Positions 52,137 to 61,229 are shown, counted from the first letter of the stretch. The stretch is 64,000 nucleotides of DNA from Bacteroidetes bacterium MED-G17 (GCA_002457675.1 NTKK01000003.1:62001-126000); one strand, 5' to 3'. A program made the numbers and translations. Notes: generated from the letters alone by a model not told the origin.

Positions 52137-53276
52137 ATGCATTTTAATACTAAAGCCATTCATGCAGGTGTGCACCCTGACCCCGAAACTGGAGCCATAA
52201 TGACTCCTATATATCAAACTTCTACCTACGTACAGAAAAAACCAGGTGACCATAAAGGATATGAGTATTCTAGAACACACAATCCAACACGGACACAATT
52301 AGAAAATTCATTAGCCGCACTTGAAAATGGTTCTTATGGATTGGCTTTTGCAAGCGGTATGGCTGCAATAGACACCGCACTGAAGTTGATAAAACCAGGA
52401 CAAAAAGTGGTTGCCAACAACGATTTATACGGCGGCACCTATAGATTATTCACGAAAGTATTTGCTCCATATAACATTCAATTTCAATTTATAGACATGT
52501 CGAATGCCAATGAAGTCGATAAATTTATCGATAAAGATACTGCCATGGTTTGGATGGAAACCCCAACCAATCCGCTCATAAAAATTGTGGATATAGCGCA
52601 TGTAACCTCACTAGCTAAAAAACATGGGGCAATTTCTGTGGTTGATAATACGTTTGCTTCACCCTATTTGCAAAATCCTTTAAATCTTGGGGCAGATATT
52701 GTCATGCATTCAGTAACCAAATATATTGCAGGACATTCAGATGTAGTAATGGGTGCGTTGATTACCAATAGCAAAGAATTTGAAGAACAATTGCGTTTTT
52801 ATCAAAATTCTTCAGGGGCTGTTCCCGGACCAATGGATTCTTTTTTGACTCTAAGGGGCATAAAAACCTTGGCAGTTAGAATGCAAAGACATGCTGAAAA
52901 TGGGAAAGAAGTTGCTTATTTTCTCAACAATCATACTCGTGTCAAAAAAGTGCATTGGCCTGGATTGGAAAGTCATCAAAACCATCATATTGCAGCCAAA
53001 CAAATGAAAGATTTTGGTGGAATGATAAGTTTTGAATTAGAAAATTCTTCAGTTTCTCAAGCCCATGAAATTATATCAAATACCAAGATATTTACATTAG
53101 CTGAGTCTTTGGGTGGTGTAGAAAGTTTGGTTGGTCATCCCGCAAGTATGACCCACGCTAGTATTCCCAAAGAAGAGAGAATAAAGGCCGGTTTGTCAGA
53201 TTCTTTAATAAGACTTAGTGTTGGAATAGAGCATAAAGACGACCTTATCAGTGATTTGAAGCAAGCCATTGGATAG
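52137..53276 (+). CDS. Cystathionine gamma-synthase / gamma-lyase family (PLP)
   Basis: PLP enzyme of methionine or cysteine metabolism, 379 residues. The start FNTKAIHAGVHPDPETGAIM is typical; YEYSRTHNPTR and ASGMAAI hold PLP contacts, DNTFASPYLQNPL precedes the PLP Lys195 in SVTKYIAGHSD, and SLGGVESLVGHPASMTH is the C-terminal active-site loop. The synthase and lyase cannot be told apart reliably by eye; I favour synthase (MetB) or a bifunctional enzyme. ATG 52137 is chosen over the in-frame TTG 52125, because the latter is inside the -7 box. Confidence 0.9.
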   Translation: MHFNTKAIHAGVHPDPETGAIMTPIYQTSTYVQKKPGDHKGYEYSRTHNPTRTQLENSLAALENGSYGLAFASGMAAIDTALKLIKPGQKVVANNDLYGGTYRLFTKVFAPYNIQFQFIDMSNANEVDKFIDKDTAMVWMETPTNPLIKIVDIAHVTSLAKKHGAISVVDNTFASPYLQNPLNLGADIVMHSVTKYIAGHSDVVMGALITNSKEFEEQLRFYQNSSGAVPGPMDSFLTLRGIKTLAVRMQRHAENGKEVAYFLNNHTRVKKVHWPGLESHQNHHIAAKQMKDFGGMISFELENSSVSQAHEIISNTKIFTLAESLGGVESLVGHPASMTHASIPKEERIKAGLSDSLIRLSVGIEHKDDLISDLKQAIG

Positions 53277-53278
53277 AT

Positions 53279-53950
53279 TTGTCTTCTATAATAACTATAG
53301 AAGAGAGTTGGCATAAATTCTTGTCTTCCGAGTGGGAGAAAGCTTATTTCGTCAACCTAGTCTCATTCATTAAATCAGAGAGAAAAGCTGGTCGAATAAT
53401 TTTCCCATCTGGCTCAAAAATTTTTGCAGCATTCGAATATACGCCCGTCCATAAGGTGCGTGTTGTAATAATTGGTCAAGATCCGTATCATGGGCATGGA
53501 CAAGCCAATGGTCTTTGTTTCTCTGTTGATTCTAAGGTAAAAATTCCACCGTCTCTTAGAAATATTTTTAAGGAACGTCAGGATGATATGAAAATTCCTA
53601 TTAAAGAAAACGGCGACTTAAGCCATTGGGCAACGCAAGGTGTTTTGTTACTTAACTCAGTTTTAACCGTTGAAAAAAGTCGCCCGGGAAGTCACCAAAA
53701 TAAAGGTTGGGAACAATTCACTGATGGTGTTATAAAAAAATTGTCTGATGAAAAAGAAAATTTAATTTTTCTTTTATGGGGGCGTTTTGCTCAAAGTAAG
53801 GCCCATTTAGTAGATTCCTATAAACATCTTATTTTAAAAGCTGCACACCCATCACCATTCAGCGCACATATGGGTTTTTTTGGTTGTAAACATTTCAGTA
53901 AAACCAATAAATTTCTAAAAAATAAAGGGCTACCTATTTTGGATTGGTGA
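53279..53950 (+). CDS. ung: Uracil-DNA glycosylase
   Basis: Removes uracil from DNA at the start of base-excision repair. 223 residues with GQDPYH (66-71, Asp68), the NSVLTVEKSRPGSHQ segment and HPSPFSAHMGFFGCKHFS (catalytic His near 190). The start is a TTG two bases after the upstream stop; no ATG precedes the conserved region. The end overlaps the convergent aquaporin gene by 17 nt. Confidence 0.97.
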   Translation: MSSIITIEESWHKFLSSEWEKAYFVNLVSFIKSERKAGRIIFPSGSKIFAAFEYTPVHKVRVVIIGQDPYHGHGQANGLCFSVDSKVKIPPSLRNIFKERQDDMKIPIKENGDLSHWATQGVLLLNSVLTVEKSRPGSHQNKGWEQFTDGVIKKLSDEKENLIFLLWGRFAQSKAHLVDSYKHLILKAAHPSPFSAHMGFFGCKHFSKTNKFLKNKGLPILDW

Positions 53951-54572
53951 ATGCTCGATATGCAAAACCTATAATAGAGGTGCCTAAAAACGGCGCTGTG
54001 AAATACAACCATAAAAAATCGGTGGTTTGAGAAAATATTGCAGGGCCAAATGTTCTTGCTGGATTCATGCTTGCTCCTGTGTAAGGACCAAAAAAGAAGG
54101 CAAGAACGAAAACAACAAAACCAACAAAAGGGGCAGTTAAGTTTGACCATTTTTTGTGAAAGGCAATAAATACAATAGATGTCATGAGTACTGCAGATAT
54201 CAATAATTCTATACCAAAAGCAAATAAGAGTTCTATAGTTGGCGTTGTTTCACCAAAACTTTTGGTCAGCGGAAACAGCAAAGAAACCACTGTTGACGCG
54301 GCAACACCTCCAAGAAGCTGACAAAATAAATATATCAAAAATCTTGACAGGCTTAAATCCCCCATGAAAAAAAAGGCTAGACTGACTGCAGGATTTATAT
54401 GTGCGCCTGATGTGCCTCTAAAAACATAAATCATGGTCATCACTATAATCCCGAAGGAAGCACTAATGACAAGATTATTGACAAGCGAAAAATATGAAGA
54501 AGCAACAATTGTTGAAGTTCCTACAAGCACCATAATAAAAGTGCCAAAAAACTCTGCCAAGTATGCTTTCAT
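53934..54572 (-). CDS. Aquaporin (MIP family)
   Basis: Water or small-solute channel of the inner membrane, 212 residues, six membrane segments and two half-helices. NPA boxes: AHINPAVS (60-62) and SMNPARTFGPAI (169-171), the second followed by the selectivity-filter Arg172. The small size and position of the boxes fit an AqpZ-like water channel more than GlpF; no glycerol genes are near. It follows the desaturase gene by 16 nt. Confidence 0.93.
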   Translation of the reverse strand: MKAYLAEFFGTFIMVLVGTSTIVASSYFSLVNNLVISASFGIIVMTMIYVFRGTSGAHINPAVSLAFFFMGDLSLSRFLIYLFCQLLGGVAASTVVSLLFPLTKSFGETTPTIELLFAFGIELLISAVLMTSIVFIAFHKKWSNLTAPFVGFVVFVLAFFFGPYTGASMNPARTFGPAIFSQTTDFLWLYFTAPFLGTSIIGFAYRAFTNPK

Positions 54573-54588
54573 CAGAAAGTAAAAAAAA

Positions 54589-55701
54589 TTAAGATGGATT
54601 CAGTAAGTAATCATGCCTGCCCGTACCCAATTTATAGAGAAGATTAAAATGGCTTTTGATGGCACCTAAATAAGATTTATGTTCTTTGTATGGAATGTTA
54701 AATTCTAGCGCTGTTTGCTTAACAATTTTGGCAATTTTTGGGTAATGAATGTGACATATATGAGGGAACAAATGGTGTTCAACTTGAAAATTTAAACAAC
54801 CAATTAGCCATGAAAATACCTTGTTTCCATTGGCAAAATTTGCCGTGGTTAATAATTGATGTATGGCCCAATTATTTTCAATATTGCTCGAATCATTAAG
54901 TTCCACAAAATTGGTTTCCTCTAAAACATGGGCAGGCTGGAAAATAAATCCTAAAATCAATCCAGTAACGAAATGCATGCTCAAGAAACCAAGGACGATA
55001 TGCCACCAAGGAATAGATACCAATACAAATGGTAAAATAAGTGTTAGAACCCAGTACCACATTTTATTTAAAGAAATATACCAAAGCACTCGTTTAAGCG
55101 TAATATTTTGACTTTTAAGTAAATCTTCTTTGGCATAGCGAATGGCATCTAAAAAATCTTTTGCTACTACCCAATATAAGGTCATTAAACCGTACATTAT
55201 TGGGGCATAAATGATTTGGTACTTAAAAATCTTTTTATGTGGTTGATTTGGAGACAAACGCAATACGCCATTTTCTAAATCTTCATCCATGCCATGCACG
55301 TTGGTGAATGAGTGGTGTAATACATTGTGCTGGATTTTCCAATTCAAGTGATAGGCACCTAGAAAGTTAACTAAATAACCAAGAAGTTGATTGGTACGCT
55401 TATTTTTTGAATATGCTCCATGATTAGCATCATGCATTATGCTCAGTCCGATACCGCTCATCCCCAATGCCATAAGAAACCATTCCAAATAGTTGACCAA
55501 CAAATTTTCACTTGGACTTAATAGCATCCATGCCAAAGGAGTGAAATACAACAAAACCATGAAAATAGTTTTGACTCTCATGCTGGTGTTAGCATGTCTG
55601 GAGATGTTATTTTCTTTAAAGTACAGACCTACTCTTTGCCTCAATTCCTTGACAAAATCCATGTTGTCTTTGGTATTAAAATGTACTCTTGGTTTTTTCA
55701 T
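54589..55701 (-). CDS. Membrane fatty-acid desaturase, front-end type
   Basis: Di-iron acyl desaturase of the inner membrane, 370 residues from this start. The three His boxes are HDANH (90-94), HNVLHH (125-130) and QVEHH (about 306-310). The Gln at the start of the last box is typical of front-end (delta-5/delta-6) and linoleoyl-CoA-like enzymes. No N-terminal cytochrome b5 domain is fused. ATG 55701 (MKKPRVHFNT) fits related proteins; 55737 would overlap the upstream lipoprotein gene by 11 nt. Position specificity of the double bond is unknown. Confidence 0.9.
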   Translation of the reverse strand: MKKPRVHFNTKDNMDFVKELRQRVGLYFKENNISRHANTSMRVKTIFMVLLYFTPLAWMLLSPSENLLVNYLEWFLMALGMSGIGLSIMHDANHGAYSKNKRTNQLLGYLVNFLGAYHLNWKIQHNVLHHSFTNVHGMDEDLENGVLRLSPNQPHKKIFKYQIIYAPIMYGLMTLYWVVAKDFLDAIRYAKEDLLKSQNITLKRVLWYISLNKMWYWVLTLILPFVLVSIPWWHIVLGFLSMHFVTGLILGFIFQPAHVLEETNFVELNDSSNIENNWAIHQLLTTANFANGNKVFSWLIGCLNFQVEHHLFPHICHIHYPKIAKIVKQTALEFNIPYKEHKSYLGAIKSHFNLLYKLGTGRHDYLLNPS

Positions 55702-55726
55702 ATCTTTCGGATCAGTTAATTTTCGT

Positions 55727-56215
55727 TTATTCTGCAAGCAGACAATGGTTACAGCTTTTGTTTAGAAACAAGGTATCTGGTATAAGGTTTTGAGCCGAAA
55801 AATCCAAAACGCCATTAGGTATTCCAGAAAACTCCAATTCACATTGGTAATTTTCAATTTCCGTTGGTTCCATGGTTTCTATTTCTTCAACTGACAATTT
55901 TTGAATTGGCTTTTTAAAGAAAAAAAGCATGGCTTTATTGTATTTTTTTATTGAGGCCTGTCCATTTTTATTTGTTTTTAGTGTTTTGAACGCTTGTACC
56001 GAAGAATCGTTAGTGGTCCAATACAAAATGCCAGATTTATAAGGTTTTGGAGTAGATAATTCTTGAATCAAATCAACTGGTGGTGCTGCGCCGCCACAAT
56101 AATCCTCTACATACATGATTTGAATTGTTTTTTCTGGGTTCTCAACTACTGATTTACGAACTCCACATGCCAATAGGAAAACAACAATATACAGAATTGA
56201 GAACTTTTTAAACAT
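55727..56215 (-). CDS. Hypothetical lipoprotein next to lpxB
   Basis: A 162-residue lipoprotein of unknown function. The ATG at 56215 gives a proper lipoprotein signal (MFKKFSILYIVVFLLACG, lipobox LLAC, Cys17); the frame is open to 56302, but that part lies inside lpxB. The mature part contains a YCGGAAPP segment, several more Cys (including CNHC near the C-terminus) and a mixed alpha/beta pattern. It overlaps lpxB by 8 nt and so is part of the surE-lpxB transcript. Confidence 0.8.
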   Translation of the reverse strand: MFKKFSILYIVVFLLACGVRKSVVENPEKTIQIMYVEDYCGGAAPPVDLIQELSTPKPYKSGILYWTTNDSSVQAFKTLKTNKNGQASIKKYNKAMLFFFKKPIQKLSVEEIETMEPTEIENYQCELEFSGIPNGVLDFSAQNLIPDTLFLNKSCNHCLLAE

Positions 56216-57332
56216 AAATATTGCCAAAGTTAACAATTTCTTTTGCTGCCCTTGTAGAAGCACCCGGATTTCCCAAAATCTCATGCAATTTGGCATAATC
56301 ATTCTCTACAGATTTGCGCTTGTGCGCTGAGTGAATCAACATATCTAGTTCTTTTTTAATCCTTTTCAGCTGAAATTCCTTTTGAATGATTTCAGGTACC
56401 GCACTTTTCTGCAAAATCAGATTGACCAATGAAATGAATTTTACTTTAACCAATCTTTTGCCAACTTGATAAAACAATTCACTGGTTTTGTAAACAACTA
56501 CTTGAGGTGTTTTTAGTAATGCCACCTCTAAACTGGCAGTTCCAGAAGCAACAATTGAAATTTCACTTGCTTTCACCAAAGCGTATGTATTGTTAAAAAT
56601 TATTGGGACATCCTTATTTATCATTAAGTTTTCGTAAAACGAATTTTCAATGCCAGGCGCACCAGCCAAAATAAACTGATAGGCAGGATATATAGAGGCC
56701 AACTGGCTTAATATTCGGCTATGGGCAATTATTTCTTGTTTTCTGCTTCCGGGGAGTAAAGAAATAATGGGTCGGTTAAATGTATTTTTTATTTGGGAAA
56801 CATTTGTTTTTGACAGTGTATTGTTCCAACTAGAAAGTTCATCTAGAAGTGGATTTCCAACGTATTTGACATCAATATTATATTGTTTATAAAATTCTAC
56901 CTCAAAAGGAAATATAACCAGCATTTGGTCAATATTTGCCTTGATTTTGAATACTCTCTTTGTGTTCCAAGCCCAAAGTTTTGGAGAAATGTAATAATGT
57001 GTTTGAAAATTTTTTTGACGAGCAAATTTTGCAATTTTTAGATTGAACCCAGGGTAATCAATAAAGATAATTTTGTCCGGACGGTACTGAATAATGTCAT
57101 CTTTACATTTAGCTAAAAACTTATCAATCGTTCGAAGATTTTTTAAAACCTCTGTAAGCCCCATAAATGCCATTTTTTTGTAGTGAACCACCAATTCAGC
57201 ACCATTTTCGACCATTTTATCTCCTCCCCAGCCCCTAAACTTAGCGCTTGGATCTATTTTTTTGATCTCCTGAATTAAATTGGCACCATGTAAATCCCCC
57301 GAAGCCTCTCCTGCGATTAAATAGTATTTCAT
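56208..57332 (-). CDS. lpxB: Lipid-A-disaccharide synthase
   Basis: GT19 enzyme that joins UDP-diacylglucosamine and lipid X to form the lipid A disaccharide. 374 residues with YYLIAGEASGDLHGA (3-17), FRGWGGDKM, MAFMGLTEVL and SLLPGSRKQEI (about 198-208). A complete outer membrane with lipid A is therefore expected. The order surE-(small membrane protein)-lpxB is shared with other Bacteroidota. Confidence 0.96.
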   Translation of the reverse strand: MKYYLIAGEASGDLHGANLIQEIKKIDPSAKFRGWGGDKMVENGAELVVHYKKMAFMGLTEVLKNLRTIDKFLAKCKDDIIQYRPDKIIFIDYPGFNLKIAKFARQKNFQTHYYISPKLWAWNTKRVFKIKANIDQMLVIFPFEVEFYKQYNIDVKYVGNPLLDELSSWNNTLSKTNVSQIKNTFNRPIISLLPGSRKQEIIAHSRILSQLASIYPAYQFILAGAPGIENSFYENLMINKDVPIIFNNTYALVKASEISIVASGTASLEVALLKTPQVVVYKTSELFYQVGKRLVKVKFISLVNLILQKSAVPEIIQKEFQLKRIKKELDMLIHSAHKRKSVENDYAKLHEILGNPGASTRAAKEIVNFGNIYV

Positions 57333-57335
57333 TAT

Positions 57336-57629
57336 TTACGTACTTAAATAAAAAATTACAAAAATGACGGCATATGAGATGGTGGCCATGAGAACACCTC
57401 GAGAAAAGTATATTTTGTTTAAATACATGGAAACCATAAAAGGAACTAAGTTAATAAGTAAGGCAAGTTTTATCAGTGGCAAAAAGTAAAGTGTATTTAT
57501 GGTCTGCTTTAGGAAGTCCCCGAAATTGACTTCTATTTTTGACTGAATATAAAGGAGAAAAAAGAGCAAAACGGGCGAAAAAATACCTGTTAATAAACCG
57601 AAAAGAATTTTTTTCTTCTGTGGGTTCAT
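57336..57629 (-). CDS. Small membrane protein between surE and lpxB
   Basis: A 97-residue protein with three membrane segments (about 8-25, 37-57 and 70-92) and no named domain that I recognise. The ATG at 57629 forms an ATGA overlap with the surE stop, which supports it over 57641. It ends 3 nt before lpxB. Its constant place between surE and lpxB suggests an envelope role, but no function is known to me. Confidence 0.8.
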   Translation of the reverse strand: MNPQKKKILFGLLTGIFSPVLLFFLLYIQSKIEVNFGDFLKQTINTLYFLPLIKLALLINLVPFMVSMYLNKIYFSRGVLMATISYAVIFVIFYLST

Positions 57630-58402
57630 GTCCACGCCCAATTTTTTAATTTATCTATGGCTTTGTATGCTGTAAGGTCAAATTGAACAGGAACTATCGA
57701 TATATAATCATTTTTCAATGCCCACTCATCTGTTTGTTCATCATGGTCTAAAAGTGAAAATTGTCCTGTAAGCCAGAAGTATTTCCTTCCGTTAGGGTCT
57801 CTTCTTTCATCAAATTCTTCAACCCATTTTGCTTTGGCTTGACGGCAAACTTTGACACCTTTCAAATCTGTTTCTGACACGTTAGGGATGTTCACATTTA
57901 ATAAGGTGTCATTTGGGAGGCCTTGTTCTAAAACGTTTTTAGCTATTTTTCGAACGAAACTTTTGCAGGGTTCAAAATTTGCTTCAAAACTGTAATCACA
58001 TAGAGAAAAACCGATTGCATTTAAGCCATCAATCGCACCTTCTACAGCTGCAGACATTGTGCCAGAATACAACACATTAATGGATGCATTTGACCCATGA
58101 TTAATCCCAGAGACCAAAAGGTCAGGTTTTCTATCTACCACCTTATCTAGGGCAAGTTTCACACAATCAGCTGGAGTACCAGAACATTGATAGGCCAATA
58201 CATCATCGCCAAAAACGTTTGATTTATGCAAACGCAATGGTCGGGTAATGGTAATTGCATGCCCCATGCCAGACTGTGGGCTATCTGGAGCAATCACAAC
58301 CAAATCACCCAAAGGTTTCATTGCTTCTACCAGTGCTTTTATACCTGGTGCAGTAATGCCGTCATCGTTGCTTATTAGAATGAGAGGTCTTTCTTTGGAC
58401 AT
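57626..58402 (-). CDS. surE: 5'-nucleotidase SurE
   Basis: Metal-dependent phosphatase acting on nucleoside 5'- and 3'-monophosphates. 258 residues; ISNDDGI (10-16, Asp13-Asp14 metal site), APDSPQSGMGHAIT and the SGINHGSNASINVLYSGTMS segment (shown in part) are the family motifs. A full -7 box lies 4 nt before its ATG. It heads the run surE-small membrane protein-lpxB-lipoprotein-desaturase-aquaporin. Confidence 0.96.
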   Translation of the reverse strand: MSKERPLILISNDDGITAPGIKALVEAMKPLGDLVVIAPDSPQSGMGHAITITRPLRLHKSNVFGDDVLAYQCSGTPADCVKLALDKVVDRKPDLLVSGINHGSNASINVLYSGTMSAAVEGAIDGLNAIGFSLCDYSFEANFEPCKSFVRKIAKNVLEQGLPNDTLLNVNIPNVSETDLKGVKVCRQAKAKWVEEFDERRDPNGRKYFWLTGQFSLLDHDEQTDEWALKNDYISIVPVQFDLTAYKAIDKLKNWAWT

Positions 58403-58406
58403 GGGT

Positions 58407-58414
58407 CAAACTTA
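58407..58414 (-). promoter_or_regulatory. -7 box of surE
   Basis: The minus strand reads TAAGTTTG, a full TAnnTTTG match that ends 4 nt before the surE ATG at 58402. A TTTTG lies upstream at about 23 nt, longer than the usual spacing. Confidence 0.5.
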
Positions 58415-58466
58415 AACATTTCCATTTTGACTTAAAACAAAATCTTCACTATCCTTTTTATTGATT

Positions 58467-58474
58467 TAACTTTG
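58467..58474 (+). promoter_or_regulatory. -7 box of recN
   Basis: TAACTTTG is a full TAnnTTTG match and ends 8 nt before the recN GTG at 58483. The surE box is 53 nt away on the other strand. Confidence 0.5.
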
Positions 58475-58482
58475 TCGTCCCA

Positions 58483-60132
58483 GTGATTAAGTCCCTATAT
58501 ATTGAGAACTACGCACTTATTAAATCATTAAGATTTGAACCTGGCTCCAATTTCAATATCATTACAGGAGAAACTGGTGCTGGTAAATCAATATTACTGG
58601 ATTGTTTACACTTGGCTTTGGGTCAAAGAGCAGAATTAAAGGCCATTCGATCAGGTTCAAAAAAATGTATTGTCGAACTTGAGGTTGATTTAGAAGAAAT
58701 GCAACTCAATACGTTTTTTGAAAATAATGATTTGGATTTTGAAAACTCCACAATTATTAGGAGAGAATTACACAACTCAGGTAAAACAAGATCTTTTGTA
58801 AATGACACGCCAGTTGCCATTCAGGTTTTAAAAGATCTTGGTACATTGCTTATTGATATTCATTCACAAAATGAACATAGTCTTTTATTAAATCCAATTG
58901 AACAATTAGATTTTTTGGATGAGGTAGCCAATAATAAAATGATAAAAGAATCGTATCAAAGCTTATACAAAGATCATAAGAAAATAAAAAATCAATTAGC
59001 AGAAAAAGAAGATGCTTTTGAAAAGCTAAAAGAAGAAGAGTCATATTTTCAATTTTTGTTAAAGGAATTAGAAGAATTTAAGCCGCAAATTGCAGATGAC
59101 GGATTGGAAGATGCCATAAAGCAAATCGCCGAAAAAGAGGATGTACAAAATCAAATAAGTGCTTTTCAAGATGCTATAAATAATGATCATTATGGAGTAG
59201 GTACCATACTCAAACCCATTCTCCACGCTTTACAAAAAATGAATGGCTCAGAGGATTTGAATAAAGCCAATGAACGTTTAGCTAGCGTTGTTTATGAGTT
59301 AGAAGACTTGCAATATGCTTATCAGGATATTGTTGATCATTTAATGAATCAAAATCAATCTCAAGAAGAGCTGACGGTGCGGTTTGATATGTTTAACCGA
59401 CTTCTTCAAAAACACCAAGTAAATAACGCCGATGAATTGGTGCTTATCTGGGAAGAAGTAGCTGATAAAGTGCAAAAAACTACCAATAGTGAATCTTTGA
59501 TTATCGAATTGAAGCAAAGAATGGACAGCTTAGAAAAACAGATGTCTACATTGGCGACAAAGCTTGATGCCAATCGACGAAAAGCTAAACCGATTCTACA
59601 ACAATACACAGTTGATCAACTTAAAAAATTGGGTATGCCTGATGCAGTTTTGGATGTTGAATTGACTAAAACCCCTGATTTTCAGCCTTCTGGACAAAAT
59701 AAGATACAGTTTTTATTCTCAGCCAATAAAGGTCAAGTTAGACAAAATCTCAAAAAAGTGGCTTCAGGTGGTGAACTCAGCAGATTGATGCTTGTCTTAA
59801 AGGCTAAGTTGGCTCAGTATAAGAAACTACCTACGCTGATTTTTGATGAAATTGATACTGGTGTAAGCGGTGAAATAGCCAGTAAAATGGCCAACGTTAT
59901 GGCAGACTTAGGCAGGGGCCATCAAATAATTTCAATTACCCATTTGCCTCAAGTAGCGAGCAAGGGAGATGAACATTTTTTTGTGTCCAAATCCACAAAA
60001 GGTGCTGAAACCTTTTCAACAATTAACAAGCTCACTGAAGAACAAAAAATACACGCATTAGCAGAAATGCTAAGTGGTCATAGCGTAACTCCTGCATCTA
60101 TAGAGAAAGCCAAAGAATTACTGAAAGAATAG
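58483..60132 (+). CDS. recN: DNA repair ATPase RecN
   Basis: SMC-like protein of double-strand break repair. 549 residues: N-terminal ATPase half with GETGAGKS (29-36), a long coiled coil (about 150-365), then ASGGELSRLMLVLKAK (signature), the IFDEIDTGVSG Walker B segment and ISITHLPQVAS. The start is GTG (MIKSLYIENYALI). It ends 5 nt from the convergent LuxE-like gene. Confidence 0.96.
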   Translation: MIKSLYIENYALIKSLRFEPGSNFNIITGETGAGKSILLDCLHLALGQRAELKAIRSGSKKCIVELEVDLEEMQLNTFFENNDLDFENSTIIRRELHNSGKTRSFVNDTPVAIQVLKDLGTLLIDIHSQNEHSLLLNPIEQLDFLDEVANNKMIKESYQSLYKDHKKIKNQLAEKEDAFEKLKEEESYFQFLLKELEEFKPQIADDGLEDAIKQIAEKEDVQNQISAFQDAINNDHYGVGTILKPILHALQKMNGSEDLNKANERLASVVYELEDLQYAYQDIVDHLMNQNQSQEELTVRFDMFNRLLQKHQVNNADELVLIWEEVADKVQKTTNSESLIIELKQRMDSLEKQMSTLATKLDANRRKAKPILQQYTVDQLKKLGMPDAVLDVELTKTPDFQPSGQNKIQFLFSANKGQVRQNLKKVASGGELSRLMLVLKAKLAQYKKLPTLIFDEIDTGVSGEIASKMANVMADLGRGHQIISITHLPQVASKGDEHFFVSKSTKGAETFSTINKLTEEQKIHALAEMLSGHSVTPASIEKAKELLKE

Positions 60133-60137
60133 GAGCA

Positions 60138-61115
60138 CTAGTACATTAAATTACAACCTCTTAAGTCGCTATTGTCCGCTCGTCCTATAATTTCAAAACG
60201 TCCACTTGGGTACACTTTACCTAAGTCATGGGTCTGTATAAATGAGCAACTATGAATGTTTGCCAAGTCAATGATTCCTATCTTACCTCTGTTGCCAAAT
60301 TGATTTTCGAATGGATCAGTTATGCTTTTGGTCAGTACTTTCATCCACGGCGCACAGTTGAAAATTCCGTCACCTTTTGAATATGCTTGCGACATAATTT
60401 CAGTCATTCCGTATTCAGAGCAAATATTTTTCAGGCCAAAAGATTCTTTTAGTTTCTCATGTAATTCTTCTCTAACTATTTCTTTTCTCCGGCCTTTCAT
60501 TCCTCCAGTTTCCATCAAAATGATGTGGCTGTTAATCTGTTTGTTGAGGTTCTCTGAAATATCAAGTAGAGCGAAACTTACACCAAAAATCAGGATTTTT
60601 TTATGCCCAGAATTTCGATCCAATACATCCATCCATTTATTTTCCTTATGATCATAAAAACCAGAATCCGAATTTTTACTTTGGTTTATCATTTCAGACA
60701 TCATGTGCACCAAAGAGCTGTGGCCTTGTTCAATATAGTTGGGTAAAAATGCGAGAATCAAAAAATCATCAATTTGGCCAAAAAAATGTTCAAAACAGCC
60801 CAAAAAACTGGCCTTATAAAAGTGGACATCTTTTATTAAATGTTTACTCCTAGACATACCCGTTGTGCCACTGCTTAAAAAGGTAATCTCTGGAGTAAAT
60901 TTACCTGTTTTTATTTCAAAATTTTTGAAGAATTCAACAGGCATTAGAGGAATTTCATTGAGGGATTGTACAAGCCGATCATCTATACCAAGCGCCTCAA
61001 CAAAAGCTTTATAAATGGGGTTGTGATTTTGTTGATATTGAAATACCTCTAAGGCGAGCGACTCAAATTGTTTTGGCTTAATGTTAAATATTCGATATGG
61101 ATCTATAGACAACAA
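60138..61115 (-). CDS. LuxE-like acyl-protein synthetase (ANL-type)
   Basis: A 325-residue acyl-activating enzyme. TFLSSGTTGMSRS (about 78-90) is the nucleotide-binding loop, SEYGMTEIMSQ the A5-like motif, and GRADNSDLRGCNLMY is the end of the protein; the usual C-terminal lid domain is missing, as in LuxE. In Bacteroidota such proteins are not linked to light. I take the TTG at 61115 because the upstream TTG at 61130 overlaps a full -7 box; the TTG at 61112 is also possible. The likely job is transfer of an acyl group to a protein or small acceptor. Confidence 0.8.
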   Translation of the reverse strand: MLSIDPYRIFNIKPKQFESLALEVFQYQQNHNPIYKAFVEALGIDDRLVQSLNEIPLMPVEFFKNFEIKTGKFTPEITFLSSGTTGMSRSKHLIKDVHFYKASFLGCFEHFFGQIDDFLILAFLPNYIEQGHSSLVHMMSEMINQSKNSDSGFYDHKENKWMDVLDRNSGHKKILIFGVSFALLDISENLNKQINSHIILMETGGMKGRRKEIVREELHEKLKESFGLKNICSEYGMTEIMSQAYSKGDGIFNCAPWMKVLTKSITDPFENQFGNRGKIGIIDLANIHSCSFIQTHDLGKVYPSGRFEIIGRADNSDLRGCNLMY

Positions 61116-61127
61116 ACTTTTGCCTTT

Positions 61128-61135
61128 CAAAGGTA
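61128..61135 (-). promoter_or_regulatory. -7 box of the LuxE-like gene
   Basis: The minus strand reads TACCTTTG, the same octamer as before fabG. It overlaps the most upstream possible start (TTG 61130), so a start downstream at 61115 or 61112 is favoured. Confidence 0.45.
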
Positions 61136-61221
61136 GTAGACATTTATATCTGAGGAAAAGTAAAAAACCGGATAAGCGCCACTATTGGAAAATTTTCAGT
61201 CCTCAAGAAAAAATTAGGAAC

Positions 61222-61229
61222 GATATTTG
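61222..61229 (+). promoter_or_regulatory. GATATTTG box before the first skp gene
   Basis: GATATTTG ends 13 nt before the ATG at 61243, in the 112-nt divergent gap. The rest of this gap holds no further feature that I can support. Confidence 0.3.

Noticed and set aside
60138-61115. Bioluminescence function for the LuxE-like gene
   Set aside because: No luxA, luxB, luxC or luxD homologue is near; LuxE-like ANL proteins are common in non-luminous Bacteroidota.
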